Below, piece by piece: positions 1-9,360 of a stretch of DNA of 64,000 nucleotides (position 1 is its first letter; every line of letters starts with the position of its first letter). This stretch comes from Onstottus_B arcticum. Lineage in GTDB: Bacteria > Acidobacteriota > Blastocatellia > UBA7656. A program made the position numbers and the translations under genes. The stretch covers positions 132,456 through 196,455 of the forward strand of contig JBBPIE010000010.1 in NCBI GenBank assembly GCA_038040485.1, written 5' to 3'. The notes under the pieces were generated by a model, which saw only the letters and a program-made list of their open reading frames with translations, searched no databases and was not told the origin of the DNA.

Positions 1-663
1 TCAAGGCCTGTCAATTCTATTAGCAAGGCCGTGGTTTGCGCAAAGCGGGCAATATACACGACAGACGGGTCTTCCGAAAGCCGAGCTTCCGGGCGTGCGC
101 GCATACTCTTCGCACTCGGTAGTCCGACAGTACCGCTGGCCGCCTAGCGGCGCCCTATCGATAGCAACGCGACAATGAGCGTTCACTGGCCGCATAGCGG
201 CTACCTGAAGAGCTGTTCCTTTGTTCAAACTGAAATCGCCCATCGATAGGTAGCCGCTACGCGGCCCGACCGATGCTGGTTGTCCGATACTATCGACAGG
301 TAACCGCTACGCGGTCCACCTGCACCTTCAGCCAACATCTGACGCTTACCCGTCTTCGCGGCGTTGTGAATGCCACCACCAGTAAGACTCACGGCCACGA
401 GGCTTCACTAAGGCCCCCGTCTTAGTGGCGCCCTTCGTGTCTTTGCGCCTTGGTGGAGAAAGGAGATTGATCTCTTGCGCCCAGTAACCCAACCACTGGA
501 AGCATTAGCTTGACACCGCTGCGCACGAAAGTTAATAATCGCGGCGCTTCATCATCAAGAATCAGTCTGCCAGCGCAGCGTGTTTGAGCTCTCGAGCGAG
601 CAGCCCTGCCTTCAGCGGGGATTTCCAGTCCTGTATCAAGACTGACGAGGGGAACACAGCCTG
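1..663. other. Intergenic region without a supported gene
   Basis: No reading frame here has a convincing protein or ribosome-binding site. The first 320 bases hold a cluster of short palindromes (entered separately). Around 400-465 is a degenerate copy of the CTTNGTGTCTTTG word that also occurs near 14.57 kb and, as a perfect inverted repeat, at 37.2 kb. The last 60 bases form the leader of the first permease gene. Confidence 0.6.
138..316. repeat. Cluster of four REP-like palindromes
   Basis: Four copies of a short imperfect palindrome with core CCGCTACGCGG or CCGCATAGCGG lie at about 138-150, 188-205, 249-266 and 299-316. The first two are inverted relative to the last two. Three of the four sit beside a CGATAG or ATCGACAG word, so the repeat unit is larger than the palindrome alone. 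The arrangement resembles clustered REP/BIME-type extragenic repeats; a transposase that would mobilise them is not visible. Confidence 0.6.
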
Positions 664-2607
664 ATGGAGAAAGCCGAACCCGACAAGCCGGGCGTCAGTT
701 CGACGTTCCGAGGCTTGTTCCGCGTAAAATCACTCGACTCAATTCTCAAAGACGCCGAAGAACCCGAACATCAACTTCGCCGAGCCCTCGGTCCCGTGCA
801 GCTCACCTTGTTCGGCATAGGCGCGATCATCGGCGCGGGAATCTTTGCGACAATCGGCACCGCCGCTGCCGGCGACGCGAACCGTCCAGGCGCGGGCCCT
901 GCGTTGATGGTCTCGTTTGTGATAACCGCCATCGTTTGCGGCTTCACTGCTCTCTGCTACGCCGAGTTCGCTTCGATGGTCCCGATCTCCGGCTCGGCGT
1001 ACACCTATTCGTACGCGACGCTCGGCGAAGTCGTGGCGTGGATCATCGGCTGGGATTTGATCATTGAATATGCGGTCGGCAACATCGCAGTCGCAATTAG
1101 TTGGGCGAACTATTTCAAGACGCTGGTCGCCGGTCTGCACATCCCCGGAATCGCGCCCAACGGCATCCACATCCCCGACTGGATCTCGATGGACTACCGC
1201 ACCGCTGCTAAGGTGCCGGGAGTCTACGAAAACGCGCCGCACCTCTTTGGCAAGCCGATCATCTTCAACGTGCTGGCAATCGCAATCGTCGCCTTTATCA
1301 CGATCGTTCTGATTTGGGGCATTCGCGAGAGCGCGCGGTTTAACGCAACGATGGTTGTGATCAAGATCCTGGTTCTGATTTTCTTCATCACCGTCGGATT
1401 CACGTACGTCCAGCCGTCGAATTGGACGCCGTTCAGTCCCACAGGGTTTGCGGGGATCAGCGCCGGAGCGGCCATCGTGTTCTTTGCCTACATCGGATTT
1501 GACGCCGTCTCGACGGTTGCCGAAGAGACCAGAAACCCGCAACGTAACTTGCCGATTGGTATCATCGCTTCGTTGATCATATGCACGATCTTCTATGCAG
1601 TCGTAGCGATGGTTTTCACCGGCCTGATCTCCTATCCGGATCTGAAAGCCAAACTCGCGACTGAGCAAGCCGAGCCGCTGACGATGGCATTGCAGCACGT
1701 AGGCGAGCAGGCTCACACCGATCTGGGGTGGGCTATTGGAATCGTGGCTTTTGGATCGGTCATCGCGCACACCGCGGTATTGCTGGTCTTTCAGCTCGGT
1801 CAGCCGCGCATTTTCTTTTCGATGGCGCGCGACGGATTGCTGCCCCCCGTGTTTTACAAAGTTCATCCTAAGTATCGAACTCCGCACATCTCGACGATCC
1901 TGACCGGGATCTTCGTCGGCGTCTTCGCAGCAGTGGCAAGCATCGACGAGATGGTTGATTTGACCAACATCGGGACGTTGTTTGCTTTCATTCTGGTGTG
2001 CGCGGGAATAATCGTTTTGCGGATCAAAGACCCCGATAGGCCGCGGCCGTTCCGCGTGCCTGGCGGTCTGATCATTCCGATTCTCGGCATCATCTCGTGT
2101 TTTTATCTGATCTACTATTTGCCTCCGACGTCGTGGCTAAGATTTGCGGCGTGGTTGAATTTGGGGTTTGTGATCTATGTTGGCTACGGCTCGGTCAACA
2201 GCCGATTGACTGGGCGGCACCGGTCAGAGAACCCGGCTGCGCATGACGCTCATACGGCTCAGGTTGGATCCTGGCTGGGTTTGTTGGGAACTGCGCTGCT
2301 GTTTTTCATGCGCGGCTTTGATGTTTGGCTGGGAGCGCTCAAGACTCACGAAGAACTGACGGGCTTCTCAAAAGCCGCAGCCGCGTTTCGAGACGTCTTG
2401 CACCCGGGGCCGTGGGTCGAAGTGTCATGGTTTCTGATCGTCCCGCTGGCGCTGAATGCATTCGTGCTCTGCCCGATCATCTTTCGCAGAGCCGCGAACG
2501 CAAAGCGAGCAAGCGCTTCGATCAGCACCACAAGCCGCGCGATAGCAGCAGTGTTAGGGCTGGCGATCATCGCTTATTTCGCAATGGTCTGGCTGCATAA
2601 TCACTGA
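664..2607 (+). CDS. APC-family amino-acid permease (CAT/YfnA type), long C-terminus
   Basis: A 647-residue integral membrane protein that should import amino acids by cation symport or exchange. The N-terminal helix carries the APC signature GAIIGAGIF, preceded by LRRALGPVQLTLFG as in cationic amino-acid transporters. Further hallmarks are the FFAYIGFDAVST segment and RIFFSMARDG. The core ends near residue 510; about 130 further residues add hydrophobic segments, which makes it longer than the usual 450-530. ATG at 664 follows a GAGGGG stretch. It is the first of three consecutive permease genes on this strand and most like the third. Substrate cannot be told from sequence. Confidence 0.9.
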   Translation: MEKAEPDKPGVSSTFRGLFRVKSLDSILKDAEEPEHQLRRALGPVQLTLFGIGAIIGAGIFATIGTAAAGDANRPGAGPALMVSFVITAIVCGFTALCYAEFASMVPISGSAYTYSYATLGEVVAWIIGWDLIIEYAVGNIAVAISWANYFKTLVAGLHIPGIAPNGIHIPDWISMDYRTAAKVPGVYENAPHLFGKPIIFNVLAIAIVAFITIVLIWGIRESARFNATMVVIKILVLIFFITVGFTYVQPSNWTPFSPTGFAGISAGAAIVFFAYIGFDAVSTVAEETRNPQRNLPIGIIASLIICTIFYAVVAMVFTGLISYPDLKAKLATEQAEPLTMALQHVGEQAHTDLGWAIGIVAFGSVIAHTAVLLVFQLGQPRIFFSMARDGLLPPVFYKVHPKYRTPHISTILTGIFVGVFAAVASIDEMVDLTNIGTLFAFILVCAGIIVLRIKDPDRPRPFRVPGGLIIPILGIISCFYLIYYLPPTSWLRFAAWLNLGFVIYVGYGSVNSRLTGRHRSENPAAHDAHTAQVGSWLGLLGTALLFFMRGFDVWLGALKTHEELTGFSKAAAAFRDVLHPGPWVEVSWFLIVPLALNAFVLCPIIFRRAANAKRASASISTTSRAIAAVLGLAIIAYFAMVWLHNH

Positions 2608-2631
2608 GGTGTTTGGAGTGCAGTGTTTGAA

Positions 2632-2686
2632 GTACCGCCTTCAGGCGGAAGCTTGGGGACCGACACATTCCGCCTGAAGACGGTAC
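2632..2686. repeat. Inverted repeat between permease genes
   Basis: Arms of about 19 bases (GTACCGCCTTCAGGCGGAA and its near-perfect complement) flank a 17-base loop, and each arm is itself a small palindrome around TTCAGG. It lies 24 bases after the first permease stop and 20 before the next start. It could fold in RNA, but it lacks a terminal T-run on the plus strand. Confidence 0.7.
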
Positions 2687-2705
2687 GACGAACTGGAGGA
2701 GAAGA

Positions 2706-4229
2706 ATGGCAGACGCTGCCGTCGCAGTCGAAGATCAAAAGACCGGGTTTATTCGCGGGCTAGGCTTGCTCGACTCGACAATGATCGTGGCCGGCTCAAT
2801 GATCGGCTCGGGCATCTTCATCGTATCGGCTGAGATGTCTCGGCAAGTCGGCTCGCCGGGCTGGCTGCTTGTCGCCTGGGTGATCACGGGAGCGCTCACG
2901 GTGGTAGGCGCGCTCAGCTACGGCGAGCTTGCGGCGATGATGCCCAAAGCGGGCGGCCAATATGTCTATCTCCGCGAAGCCTTCTCACCGATGTGGGGTT
3001 TCCTGTACGGCTGGACGCTTTTCATGGTGATCCAGACGGGGACAATCGCTGCCGTAGCGGTCGGGTTCGCAAGGTATTTTGGAGTGCTCTGGCCCACGCT
3101 CTCAGAAAGCAACTACATCGTTAATCCCATCCATCTCGGCTCCGGCTATGCGATTTCGCTTTCAACTGCGCAACTGGTCGGCTTGTTGCTGATCGCGCTC
3201 CTGACGTGGATGAACACGCGCGGGTTGAAGCTCGGCAAACTGGTTCAGAACGTTTTCACCTTTGCAAAGACCGGCGCCTTGATAGCGCTGATTGTTCTGG
3301 GACTGTTGATCGGGTGGAAGGCGTCCGCGGTAAGCGCCAACTTCGGAGACTTCTGGGCCGTGCGCGGAAAGCTTCAAGACGTGGGGCCCAACGGATTGAC
3401 GGCGATCACCACGTTTGGGTTGTTCGTTGCGATCTGCGTTTCGCAAACCAACTCGCTCTTCTCTGCTGATGCCTGGAACAACATCACGTTCACCGCCGGC
3501 GAAGTCAAGAACCCAAAGCGCAACGTTCCGCTCTCGCTGGCATTCGGCACAATGCTGGTCATCGCTTTGTACCTGCTGGCGAATGTAGCTTATCTGGTGA
3601 CCTTGCCCTTCGAGACCATTCAAGCCGTGCCGAGCGATCGTGTTGCTTCCGCGACCGCAGATGTGATCTTTCCCGGCCTGGGCGCGACAATCATGGCGGT
3701 CTTTATCATGGTTTCGACGTTCGGCTGCAACAATGGATTAATACTCGCGGGCGCGCGAGCTTATTGGGCGATGGCTCGCGACGGGCTTTTCTTCAAATCA
3801 GCGGGAGAGCTAAACAACAACCACGTACCGGCGTGGGGTCTTGTGATTCAGGGGATATGGGCGGCCGTGCTTGTGCTGCCACGAACGATAACGGGAACAA
3901 ACCCGGCGACCGGCGAAACGACTTACGGCAACCTGTATGGGAACCTGTTGACTTACGTGATATCGGCGGCGCTGGTCTTTTATATACTCACGATCCTGGG
4001 CATCTTTGTCCTCAGGCACAAGCGCCCGGACGCCGAGCGGCCGTATCGGGCATTCGGCTACCCCATCGTTCCGGCGCTGTACATCATCGGCGCCGCGGTG
4101 ATTCTGGGAGTGTTATTCGTTTATCAGACCGCGACAACCTGGCCGGGGTTGATCATTATAGCCACCGGCGTACCGGTTTACTTCATCTGGCGAAAAGTAG
4201 GGGTCGCTTCGCCGGAGCAGGAAGGATGA
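2706..4229 (+). CDS. APC-family amino-acid permease (exchanger-like)
   Basis: A 507-residue membrane protein with about 12 hydrophobic segments. The first carries VAGSMIGSGIF, the APC substrate-binding signature, followed by SYGELAAMMPKAGGQYVYLR, typical of the LAT/SteT-like branch rather than the CAT-like branch of its two neighbours. The conserved EVKNPKRNVP loop is present near the middle. A GGAGGAGAAG stretch sits directly before ATG 2706. It probably exchanges or imports amino acids; the substrate is not predictable. The spacing to the next gene is 121 bases. Confidence 0.9.
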   Translation: MADAAVAVEDQKTGFIRGLGLLDSTMIVAGSMIGSGIFIVSAEMSRQVGSPGWLLVAWVITGALTVVGALSYGELAAMMPKAGGQYVYLREAFSPMWGFLYGWTLFMVIQTGTIAAVAVGFARYFGVLWPTLSESNYIVNPIHLGSGYAISLSTAQLVGLLLIALLTWMNTRGLKLGKLVQNVFTFAKTGALIALIVLGLLIGWKASAVSANFGDFWAVRGKLQDVGPNGLTAITTFGLFVAICVSQTNSLFSADAWNNITFTAGEVKNPKRNVPLSLAFGTMLVIALYLLANVAYLVTLPFETIQAVPSDRVASATADVIFPGLGATIMAVFIMVSTFGCNNGLILAGARAYWAMARDGLFFKSAGELNNNHVPAWGLVIQGIWAAVLVLPRTITGTNPATGETTYGNLYGNLLTYVISAALVFYILTILGIFVLRHKRPDAERPYRAFGYPIVPALYIIGAAVILGVLFVYQTATTWPGLIIIATGVPVYFIWRKVGVASPEQEG

Positions 4230-4350
4230 GATGCAGGGGGCTGGGCTTGTCCCTCCCCGAATCGCCCTCAGGCGGTGACTGTCATGGCCCGTCGGCCATT
4301 TCGGGCAGGTACAAACCCTGCCCCTACAAATTCGCGGAGGACTTTAGAAA

Positions 4351-5931
4351 ATGGCGAATCAACTCTGGGCAAGAAAACCACTCGAAGTATTGCTCGCTGA
4401 AATGAAGGGCGATCACAGGCTTCGCCGAGTACTCGGCCCGATTCAGCTCACATCTCTTGGAGTCGGCGCGATCATCGGCGCCGGCATCTTTGTCGCGACC
4501 GGGGCGGCTGCTCATAACACCGCCGGTCCAGCGCTGATGGTTTCCTATGTCATCGCAGGGATTACGTGCGTGTTCGCGGCCCTCTGTTACGCGGAATTCG
4601 CTTCTATGGCGCCGGTTGCGGGTTCGGCGTTTACTTACGCCTATGCCACGCTGGGCGAGCTATTCGCCTGGATCATAGGCTGGGACCTGGTGCTCGAATA
4701 CGCGGTCGGTTCGGCGACCGTTGCAAATGGCTGGTCGAGCTTCTTCCAGAGTTTGCTTCCAGGGCTCGGCATCCACTTGCCCGATGCGATCAGGCAGGCG
4801 CCCATCGTCTACGACGCTACCGCGGGACACTTCGTCAGAACCAATGGCTTCGTGAACCTCCCTGCGGTGATCATCGTGCTCATCGTTACGGCGGTGCTGG
4901 TGAAGGGCATCCAGGAGAGCGCAAGCTTCAACGCGACTATGGTCTTCATAAAGGTAGCGGCCGTGCTATTCGTCATCTGCGTGGGCGCCTTTTACATCAA
5001 CCCAGACAACTGGAAACCCTTCACGCCCTATGGATGGGGCGGGCTTAACCTCTTTGGATACACGGTGTGGGGCGAGAATGTTGGCGGCACGCCCGTGGGA
5101 ATGCTTGCCGGAAGCGCGATCATCTTTTTTGCTTACATTGGATTCGACTCGGTTTCAACGCATGCCGAGGAGGCAAAGCGGCCGAGCCGAGACGTCCCGA
5201 TTGCCATCGTCACGTCATTGCTCATCTGCACCGTGCTTTACGTGGCAGTCGTGGTCGTGCTCACTGGAATGGTGAAATACAATCGCATCGACACGGGAGC
5301 CGGTGTCTCGGCGGCCTTCAAGGATGTTGGGCTGCCCTGGGCCGAGGTCATAATCGCATCGGCGGGCGTCGCCGGCATCACGTCGGTGCTGCTGGTAATG
5401 ATGTTGTCAGCGCCGCGTGTCTTTCTGGCTATGGCGCGCGACGGACTGGTTCCACCAAAGTTCTTTGCCGCTATACATCCGCGCTTCCAGACGCCGTGGA
5501 AAACGACGATTCTCATCGGGGCTTTTGTGGCAATCGGCGCTGGGCTGCTGCCCATTGAAGCCTTGCTCCAGATGACCAACATCGGAACTCTCTTCGCCTT
5601 CGCGGTGGTCTGCACCGCCGTGCTGATCATGCGCCGAACACACCCGAACGCGGAGCGCCCCTTCCGTTGCCCGTTAGTGCCGCTCGTCCCCATCCTCGGC
5701 ATCCTTATGTGTTTGATGCTGATGTTTTCATTGCCCGCGGCAAACTGGCTGCGCCTCATTGTCTGGCTTCTGATCGGGCTGGTCATCTATTTCGCGTACA
5801 GCCGGCGCCATAGCTTTATGAGAGGTTATCTTGCTCAAGAAATGTCGGCCCACGGCGTTTCGCCCGGCGGGGCGCTGGTTGACGACGTGGAAACGAAGGA
5901 CAAATCTCATCCCGACGCTGATGGCAAGTAG
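4351..5931 (+). CDS. APC-family amino-acid permease (CAT/YfnA type)
   Basis: A 526-residue permease with LRRVLGPIQLTSLGVGAIIG near the N-terminus, AYIGFDSVSTHAEEAKRPSRD in the middle and RVFLAMARDGLVPP, all typical of cationic amino-acid transporter relatives. It resembles the first permease of the cluster closely and lacks that protein's long C-terminal extension, so the two probably arose by duplication. GGAGG lies nine bases before ATG 4351. Its tail is hydrophilic and cytoplasmic. Confidence 0.9.
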   Translation: MANQLWARKPLEVLLAEMKGDHRLRRVLGPIQLTSLGVGAIIGAGIFVATGAAAHNTAGPALMVSYVIAGITCVFAALCYAEFASMAPVAGSAFTYAYATLGELFAWIIGWDLVLEYAVGSATVANGWSSFFQSLLPGLGIHLPDAIRQAPIVYDATAGHFVRTNGFVNLPAVIIVLIVTAVLVKGIQESASFNATMVFIKVAAVLFVICVGAFYINPDNWKPFTPYGWGGLNLFGYTVWGENVGGTPVGMLAGSAIIFFAYIGFDSVSTHAEEAKRPSRDVPIAIVTSLLICTVLYVAVVVVLTGMVKYNRIDTGAGVSAAFKDVGLPWAEVIIASAGVAGITSVLLVMMLSAPRVFLAMARDGLVPPKFFAAIHPRFQTPWKTTILIGAFVAIGAGLLPIEALLQMTNIGTLFAFAVVCTAVLIMRRTHPNAERPFRCPLVPLVPILGILMCLMLMFSLPAANWLRLIVWLLIGLVIYFAYSRRHSFMRGYLAQEMSAHGVSPGGALVDDVETKDKSHPDADGK

Positions 5932-6167
5932 CGTCGATCGGTAGTAAGGGGCGGTGATCACCTCTGGGTATCATCGCCCATTCCCTTTTCTGCTTCTTTA
6001 GAATCTCCTCCAAACCAACCGTGCGAAATCAGACTCGGGTCATTTACTGTTTTTGAGACGAGCTTTGATGGGTGGGGTTCGAGTTTGCGTCGCATTTCAA
6101 GTTCTTTGCAGAGTTCGTCACTGTTTTTCCGTCATCTATTAGTGGGAAGATAGTGGAGGGATTAACC

Positions 6168-7598
6168 ATGCCTGAGTTTCATTCCGAACCATACATCCAT
6201 CTCGCCGGGCTTTCACACGACTCGGCGCTCATCGCATGGGGTGCATTCTTCTTCAGGGTAAAGAGCAAGAGGGAAGGTGATGAATTCAAGCTTGTTGACG
6301 ACGACGACCTCGAAGATGTACATCCGCCTCGCAAGACCACGATTGGGGCGCGCTCTGAGCCTTATGGGAGGGCAAGGGTCGAGGTCTTCGACGCTGCGGG
6401 GGCAAAGGTCGCATCCGCCGAAACCACCGCTACTAACTGGGTTCGAGTGACGGGTTTGAAGCCCAATACTGAATATACCTACAAGATTTTCTTAAGGGAT
6501 GAGGAGTGGGCTGCGGGGGAGCGCAGAGATTGGGTGGCGGGTCCGGAAGGCCAGGGACTGAAGAGAATTGGCAGGAGCTATGACAATCGCTTTCGCACTC
6601 ATCCGGGTCCCGACCAGTCAGAACCTCTGAACTTCGCTGTTCTGGGCGACTTCGGCACAGGAGTTCGCAAGCCTTCCAGAGAAGACCGGCGCCAGCGCGA
6701 GGTTGCCGCGGCGATTGAGCGCGCAGTAGACACGAGAGGCGTTCGCCTCATATTGACCACCGGGGACAACATCTACGCCGGAAAGACTTTTCTCGGACTG
6801 CCAATAAAAAACACCGGCGACGAAGACGATGATTGGTTCTTCACCTACTATCAGCCGTATCGCTATATCATAAATCGTGTGCCGGTTTATCCGACGGTCG
6901 GAAACCACGACGACAGCGAGACCGAAAAGAGCGATGACCGCGATCAGATGATGGACAACTTCTATCTGATCGAACGGATGTCGACGGAAGAGCTGATGGG
7001 ACATCCTTTGCTCCACCAGGGATTGTTTTATCGCTTCCGATTTGGCGCAGACATCGAGTTCATCTGTATCGATACGACAAAGGCGAAATTCAAACGCCTG
7101 TTCGAGCATTCAACATTCGTTCCCTTTGTCGAGTCTTCCCTGCCGGACGCGTCAACGGCAGGCCCAACCGCGCCCGCCTGGCGCATACCTTTTGCGCACC
7201 ATCCGCCTTACTGCGCGGGGCCGCGCCATCGCAACACAGACTCTATGCTGGAGCGGCTTGTGCCTCTATTCAAACGAGCAAAGGTCAGGGCGGTCCTCGC
7301 CGGCCACGAGCATAGTTTCCAGCACTCGCGCGCGGACGACATCAACTATTTCATCACTGGCGGAGGCGGAAAAGTAACCCTCGACCGCCCTACACGTTTC
7401 AGCGAGGCGCATACTTTAACCTGGGCCGCTGAAGCTCATTTCTTGCTCGTTGAAGTTAATCGCGAACGGATGATAGTGACGCCGCTTGGCGAGCTTGACG
7501 CAAGCGATAGCCTTTCTGCAATCACAAGACTGACTCCTGGCGGAAAGCAGGAGAGCGCGCCGATCGAAATACCTTTAGCAAAGCCCGCCGGCGGTTGA
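6168..7598 (+). CDS. Metallophosphoesterase with N-terminal fibronectin-like domain
   Basis: A 476-residue protein of the calcineurin-like/purple acid phosphatase type. A beta-rich N-terminal part with GLKPNTEYTYKI resembles the fibronectin-like domain of purple acid phosphatases. The metal ligands follow in order: LGDFGTG, TTGDNIYAG, VGNHDD, FAHHPPYCAG and AGHEHSFQH. ATG 6168 is preferred over an ATG 96 bases upstream because GTGGAGGG precedes it. There is no signal peptide at that start, so it may be cytoplasmic. It should hydrolyse phosphomonoesters or diesters; the substrate is unknown. It stands alone between the permeases and a tRNA. Confidence 0.85.
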   Translation: MPEFHSEPYIHLAGLSHDSALIAWGAFFFRVKSKREGDEFKLVDDDDLEDVHPPRKTTIGARSEPYGRARVEVFDAAGAKVASAETTATNWVRVTGLKPNTEYTYKIFLRDEEWAAGERRDWVAGPEGQGLKRIGRSYDNRFRTHPGPDQSEPLNFAVLGDFGTGVRKPSREDRRQREVAAAIERAVDTRGVRLILTTGDNIYAGKTFLGLPIKNTGDEDDDWFFTYYQPYRYIINRVPVYPTVGNHDDSETEKSDDRDQMMDNFYLIERMSTEELMGHPLLHQGLFYRFRFGADIEFICIDTTKAKFKRLFEHSTFVPFVESSLPDASTAGPTAPAWRIPFAHHPPYCAGPRHRNTDSMLERLVPLFKRAKVRAVLAGHEHSFQHSRADDINYFITGGGGKVTLDRPTRFSEAHTLTWAAEAHFLLVEVNRERMIVTPLGELDASDSLSAITRLTPGGKQESAPIEIPLAKPAGG

Positions 7599-7648
7599 AT
7601 GAACCACGTGATAAGAGCCACGCGCGCCCCGACAAGCTGCCCATCCTG

Positions 7649-7806
7649 GTAGTGTCCTATTTAGTGTGTTGCTCGATTGGAAAACCGCCAAGACGCCAAG
7701 AGCGCCAAGGTTAAACCAAGAATCCGTTGAGAATCTTGGCGCTCTTGGCGTCTTGGCGGTTGCTCGATGCGCGGACAAAACGAGCAACACAACTCTAGGA
7801 CACTAC
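7649..7806. repeat. Nested inverted repeat with CTTGGCG words
   Basis: An inner hairpin has arms of 27 bases (7683-7709 and 7735-7761) that are perfect complements and consist of CTTGGCG words spaced eight or nine bases. An outer pair, GTAGTGTCCTA at 7649-7659 and its complement at 7796-7806, encloses it, along with a second GAGCAACAC pair. The whole 158-base element lies between a phosphoesterase gene and tRNA-Leu and codes for nothing recognisable. Confidence 0.8.
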
Positions 7807-7887
7807 CCCCATCTTCTATTCGTTGACGCACGTTTCGCCCAGACGTTAGAATAGCTGGCGCTTTGAAATGCTATTCAAGTCTTTGAA

Positions 7888-7974
7888 GGGGATGTGGCGG
7901 AATTGGCAGACGCGAAGGTCTCAAAAACCTTTAAGGGTAACCTTGTGTGGGTTCGATTCCCACCATCCCCACCA
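7888..7974 (+). tRNA. tRNA-Leu (anticodon CAA)
   Basis: Acceptor arms GGGGATG and CATCCCC pair perfectly, followed by discriminator A and an encoded CCA. The D-arm contains AATTGGCAGACGC. The anticodon stem AAGGT/ACCTT encloses the loop CTCAAAA, giving anticodon CAA. A long variable arm typical of class II tRNAs and a TGGGTTCGATTCCCA T-arm complete the structure. Reading UUG codons for leucine follows from the anticodon. Confidence 0.95.
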
Positions 7975-7977
7975 CAA

Positions 7978-8062
7978 ACCAGTCGCCAGTGATCAGTGGC
8001 CAGTGGTCAGTTCGTTTCCGTCTCGAGCAACTGGCCGCCGATTGCCGGTCACCGGCCACTGC
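7978..8062. repeat. Heptad repeat, CCAGTGG family
   Basis: Starting four bases after the tRNA, the words CCAGTCG, CCAGTGA, TCAGTGG, CCAGTGG and TCAGTTC follow each other with an exact seven-base period. A partial complementary arm (GGTCACCGGCCACTG) lies at 8047-8061, so the element can fold imperfectly. It ends at the start codon of the next gene. Confidence 0.7.
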
Positions 8063-8064
8063 TT

Positions 8065-8949
8065 ATGAAGAAAGCTGAAATCAGCTTCGACTCGATTCCG
8101 AGCTCCGTCGTATCGGAAACGACGCTCAAGATTTGTCTCAAGTGCGCGTTCGACGTCATAACCAAACAACTCAAGCTCACGCCGCGCACCGCTTTCTCCG
8201 AGCTAAAGAAGCACGTGCCTGAAGAATCAGACTTCAGCGGTGCAGCTACCTCCAGGCCTCACTTCTTCGCCGGCAAGGAAATCGATCACTGTCCGTTCTG
8301 CAACGGAGCGAAGCGCTGGTTCGCCGATTTTCATGCCCGGCGCATCGACGCGCATCCATCATTCGAAAAGGAACGCAAGAAGCTCTGGGCTACACTCAAG
8401 AAACAACCCGAGCGCTTCACCATCTGGAGCCCTGAGCGCACCAAGATGCAGATTTTCTCCGAGTGGCTCGAGCGTTTGAATCGAAGCATCGACTTCGAAG
8501 GCGATCACTGGCTGCTCGATGTAGCCATTTCGCACATCAAGCGTTTCTCGCCGTCCAGCGATTGGGACACGGCGCTTGCCGGCGGAGTTCGGCGCGTTCA
8601 GCTTTCACGCGAAGCCGAAGATGACTGGCGTTACGAGAACGGGTGGCTGTACGTGTCGCCGGGACTCTACGGCGATGCCCTGATGATACAGCACTTGATT
8701 TCGCGGTCTCATCTTCACGGCGGTCGAACCTTCGAAGGCCGGTTGACGCTTCACGAGTTGATGCGACGCCTTCGGCGCATCGGCTACTTCGAAGCGCGCG
8801 GCATCGACGCCGGCGAACCCTTTGAAGCGTTCGAACAGGCGATCGTTATGATAGTTGATTCGGGACCGAGCGCCGTGTACTATGCCGTGGACCGAAAGGA
8901 CTACCTTGATAAACTCAAATCTGTCTACGAGAAGAAACGCGATAAATAA
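8065..8949 (+). CDS. Hypothetical protein with Cys pairs
   Basis: A 294-residue soluble protein that I do not recognise. It holds two cysteine pairs, CLKC near residue 26 and CPFC near residue 75, which could form a split zinc ribbon. The rest is a mixed charged sequence rich in Trp, Arg and His without a catalytic signature. ATG 8065 is the first good start after the preceding repeat. The following gene starts one base after its stop, so the two are probably co-transcribed. Confidence 0.75.
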   Translation: MKKAEISFDSIPSSVVSETTLKICLKCAFDVITKQLKLTPRTAFSELKKHVPEESDFSGAATSRPHFFAGKEIDHCPFCNGAKRWFADFHARRIDAHPSFEKERKKLWATLKKQPERFTIWSPERTKMQIFSEWLERLNRSIDFEGDHWLLDVAISHIKRFSPSSDWDTALAGGVRRVQLSREAEDDWRYENGWLYVSPGLYGDALMIQHLISRSHLHGGRTFEGRLTLHELMRRLRRIGYFEARGIDAGEPFEAFEQAIVMIVDSGPSAVYYAVDRKDYLDKLKSVYEKKRDK

Positions 8950-8950
8950 G

Positions 8951-9352
8951 ATGAAGAAAACACCGGTCTCAATCTTGATGATCCTTATTCTCGCGGGTCT
9001 CGCCGCCGCGCAAGACGCCGCGCAAACCGGATTCGTTATCTCGTTAAAGAACGGCAGCACCATCCGCGGCCGCGCGCTCACCCGCGACGAATCGAGCGGC
9101 TCGTTGCGGCTGGCGATGACCCAGACAGCCTCGGGCGAGGCTAAGAGCTACGCGATCATCTCGCCCGATGACGCGGTTGACATTCGGTCTTCATCAAGCG
9201 ACACCGACTCGATAAGGATAAAGCTCAAGGGTGGAAGCGAGTTGAAGTGCAAGGAGTTTGTTCTGCAGGGCGACGCCGTTGCGGTCAAGCTCGGGTCGGC
9301 TACGCGAGTCGAAGTGAAGTGGAGCGATATCGAGTCGATCAGCTTTCAGTAG
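8951..9352 (+). CDS. Small exported hypothetical protein
   Basis: A 133-residue protein with an N-terminal signal peptide (MKKTPVSILMILILAGLAAA) and likely cleavage before QDAAQ. The mature part is beta-rich with repeated GSTIRGR/GGSELK-like turns, resembling short repeats in other acidobacterial envelope proteins; no function can be assigned. Its ATG follows the previous stop by a single base, which supports co-transcription and translational coupling. Confidence 0.75.
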   Translation: MKKTPVSILMILILAGLAAAQDAAQTGFVISLKNGSTIRGRALTRDESSGSLRLAMTQTASGEAKSYAIISPDDAVDIRSSSSDTDSIRIKLKGGSELKCKEFVLQGDAVAVKLGSATRVEVKWSDIESISFQ

Positions 9353-9360
9353 GGCTGCTC

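Noticed and set aside
1..243. 80-residue leftward reading frame at the window start
   Set aside because: It runs through two palindromic repeats, has no ribosome-binding site and no recognisable domain; the window edge makes a partial gene possible but nothing supports it.
739..1887. Long reading frame (382 residues) antisense to the first permease
   Set aside because: Arg/Asp-rich shadow of a strongly supported permease; no domain.
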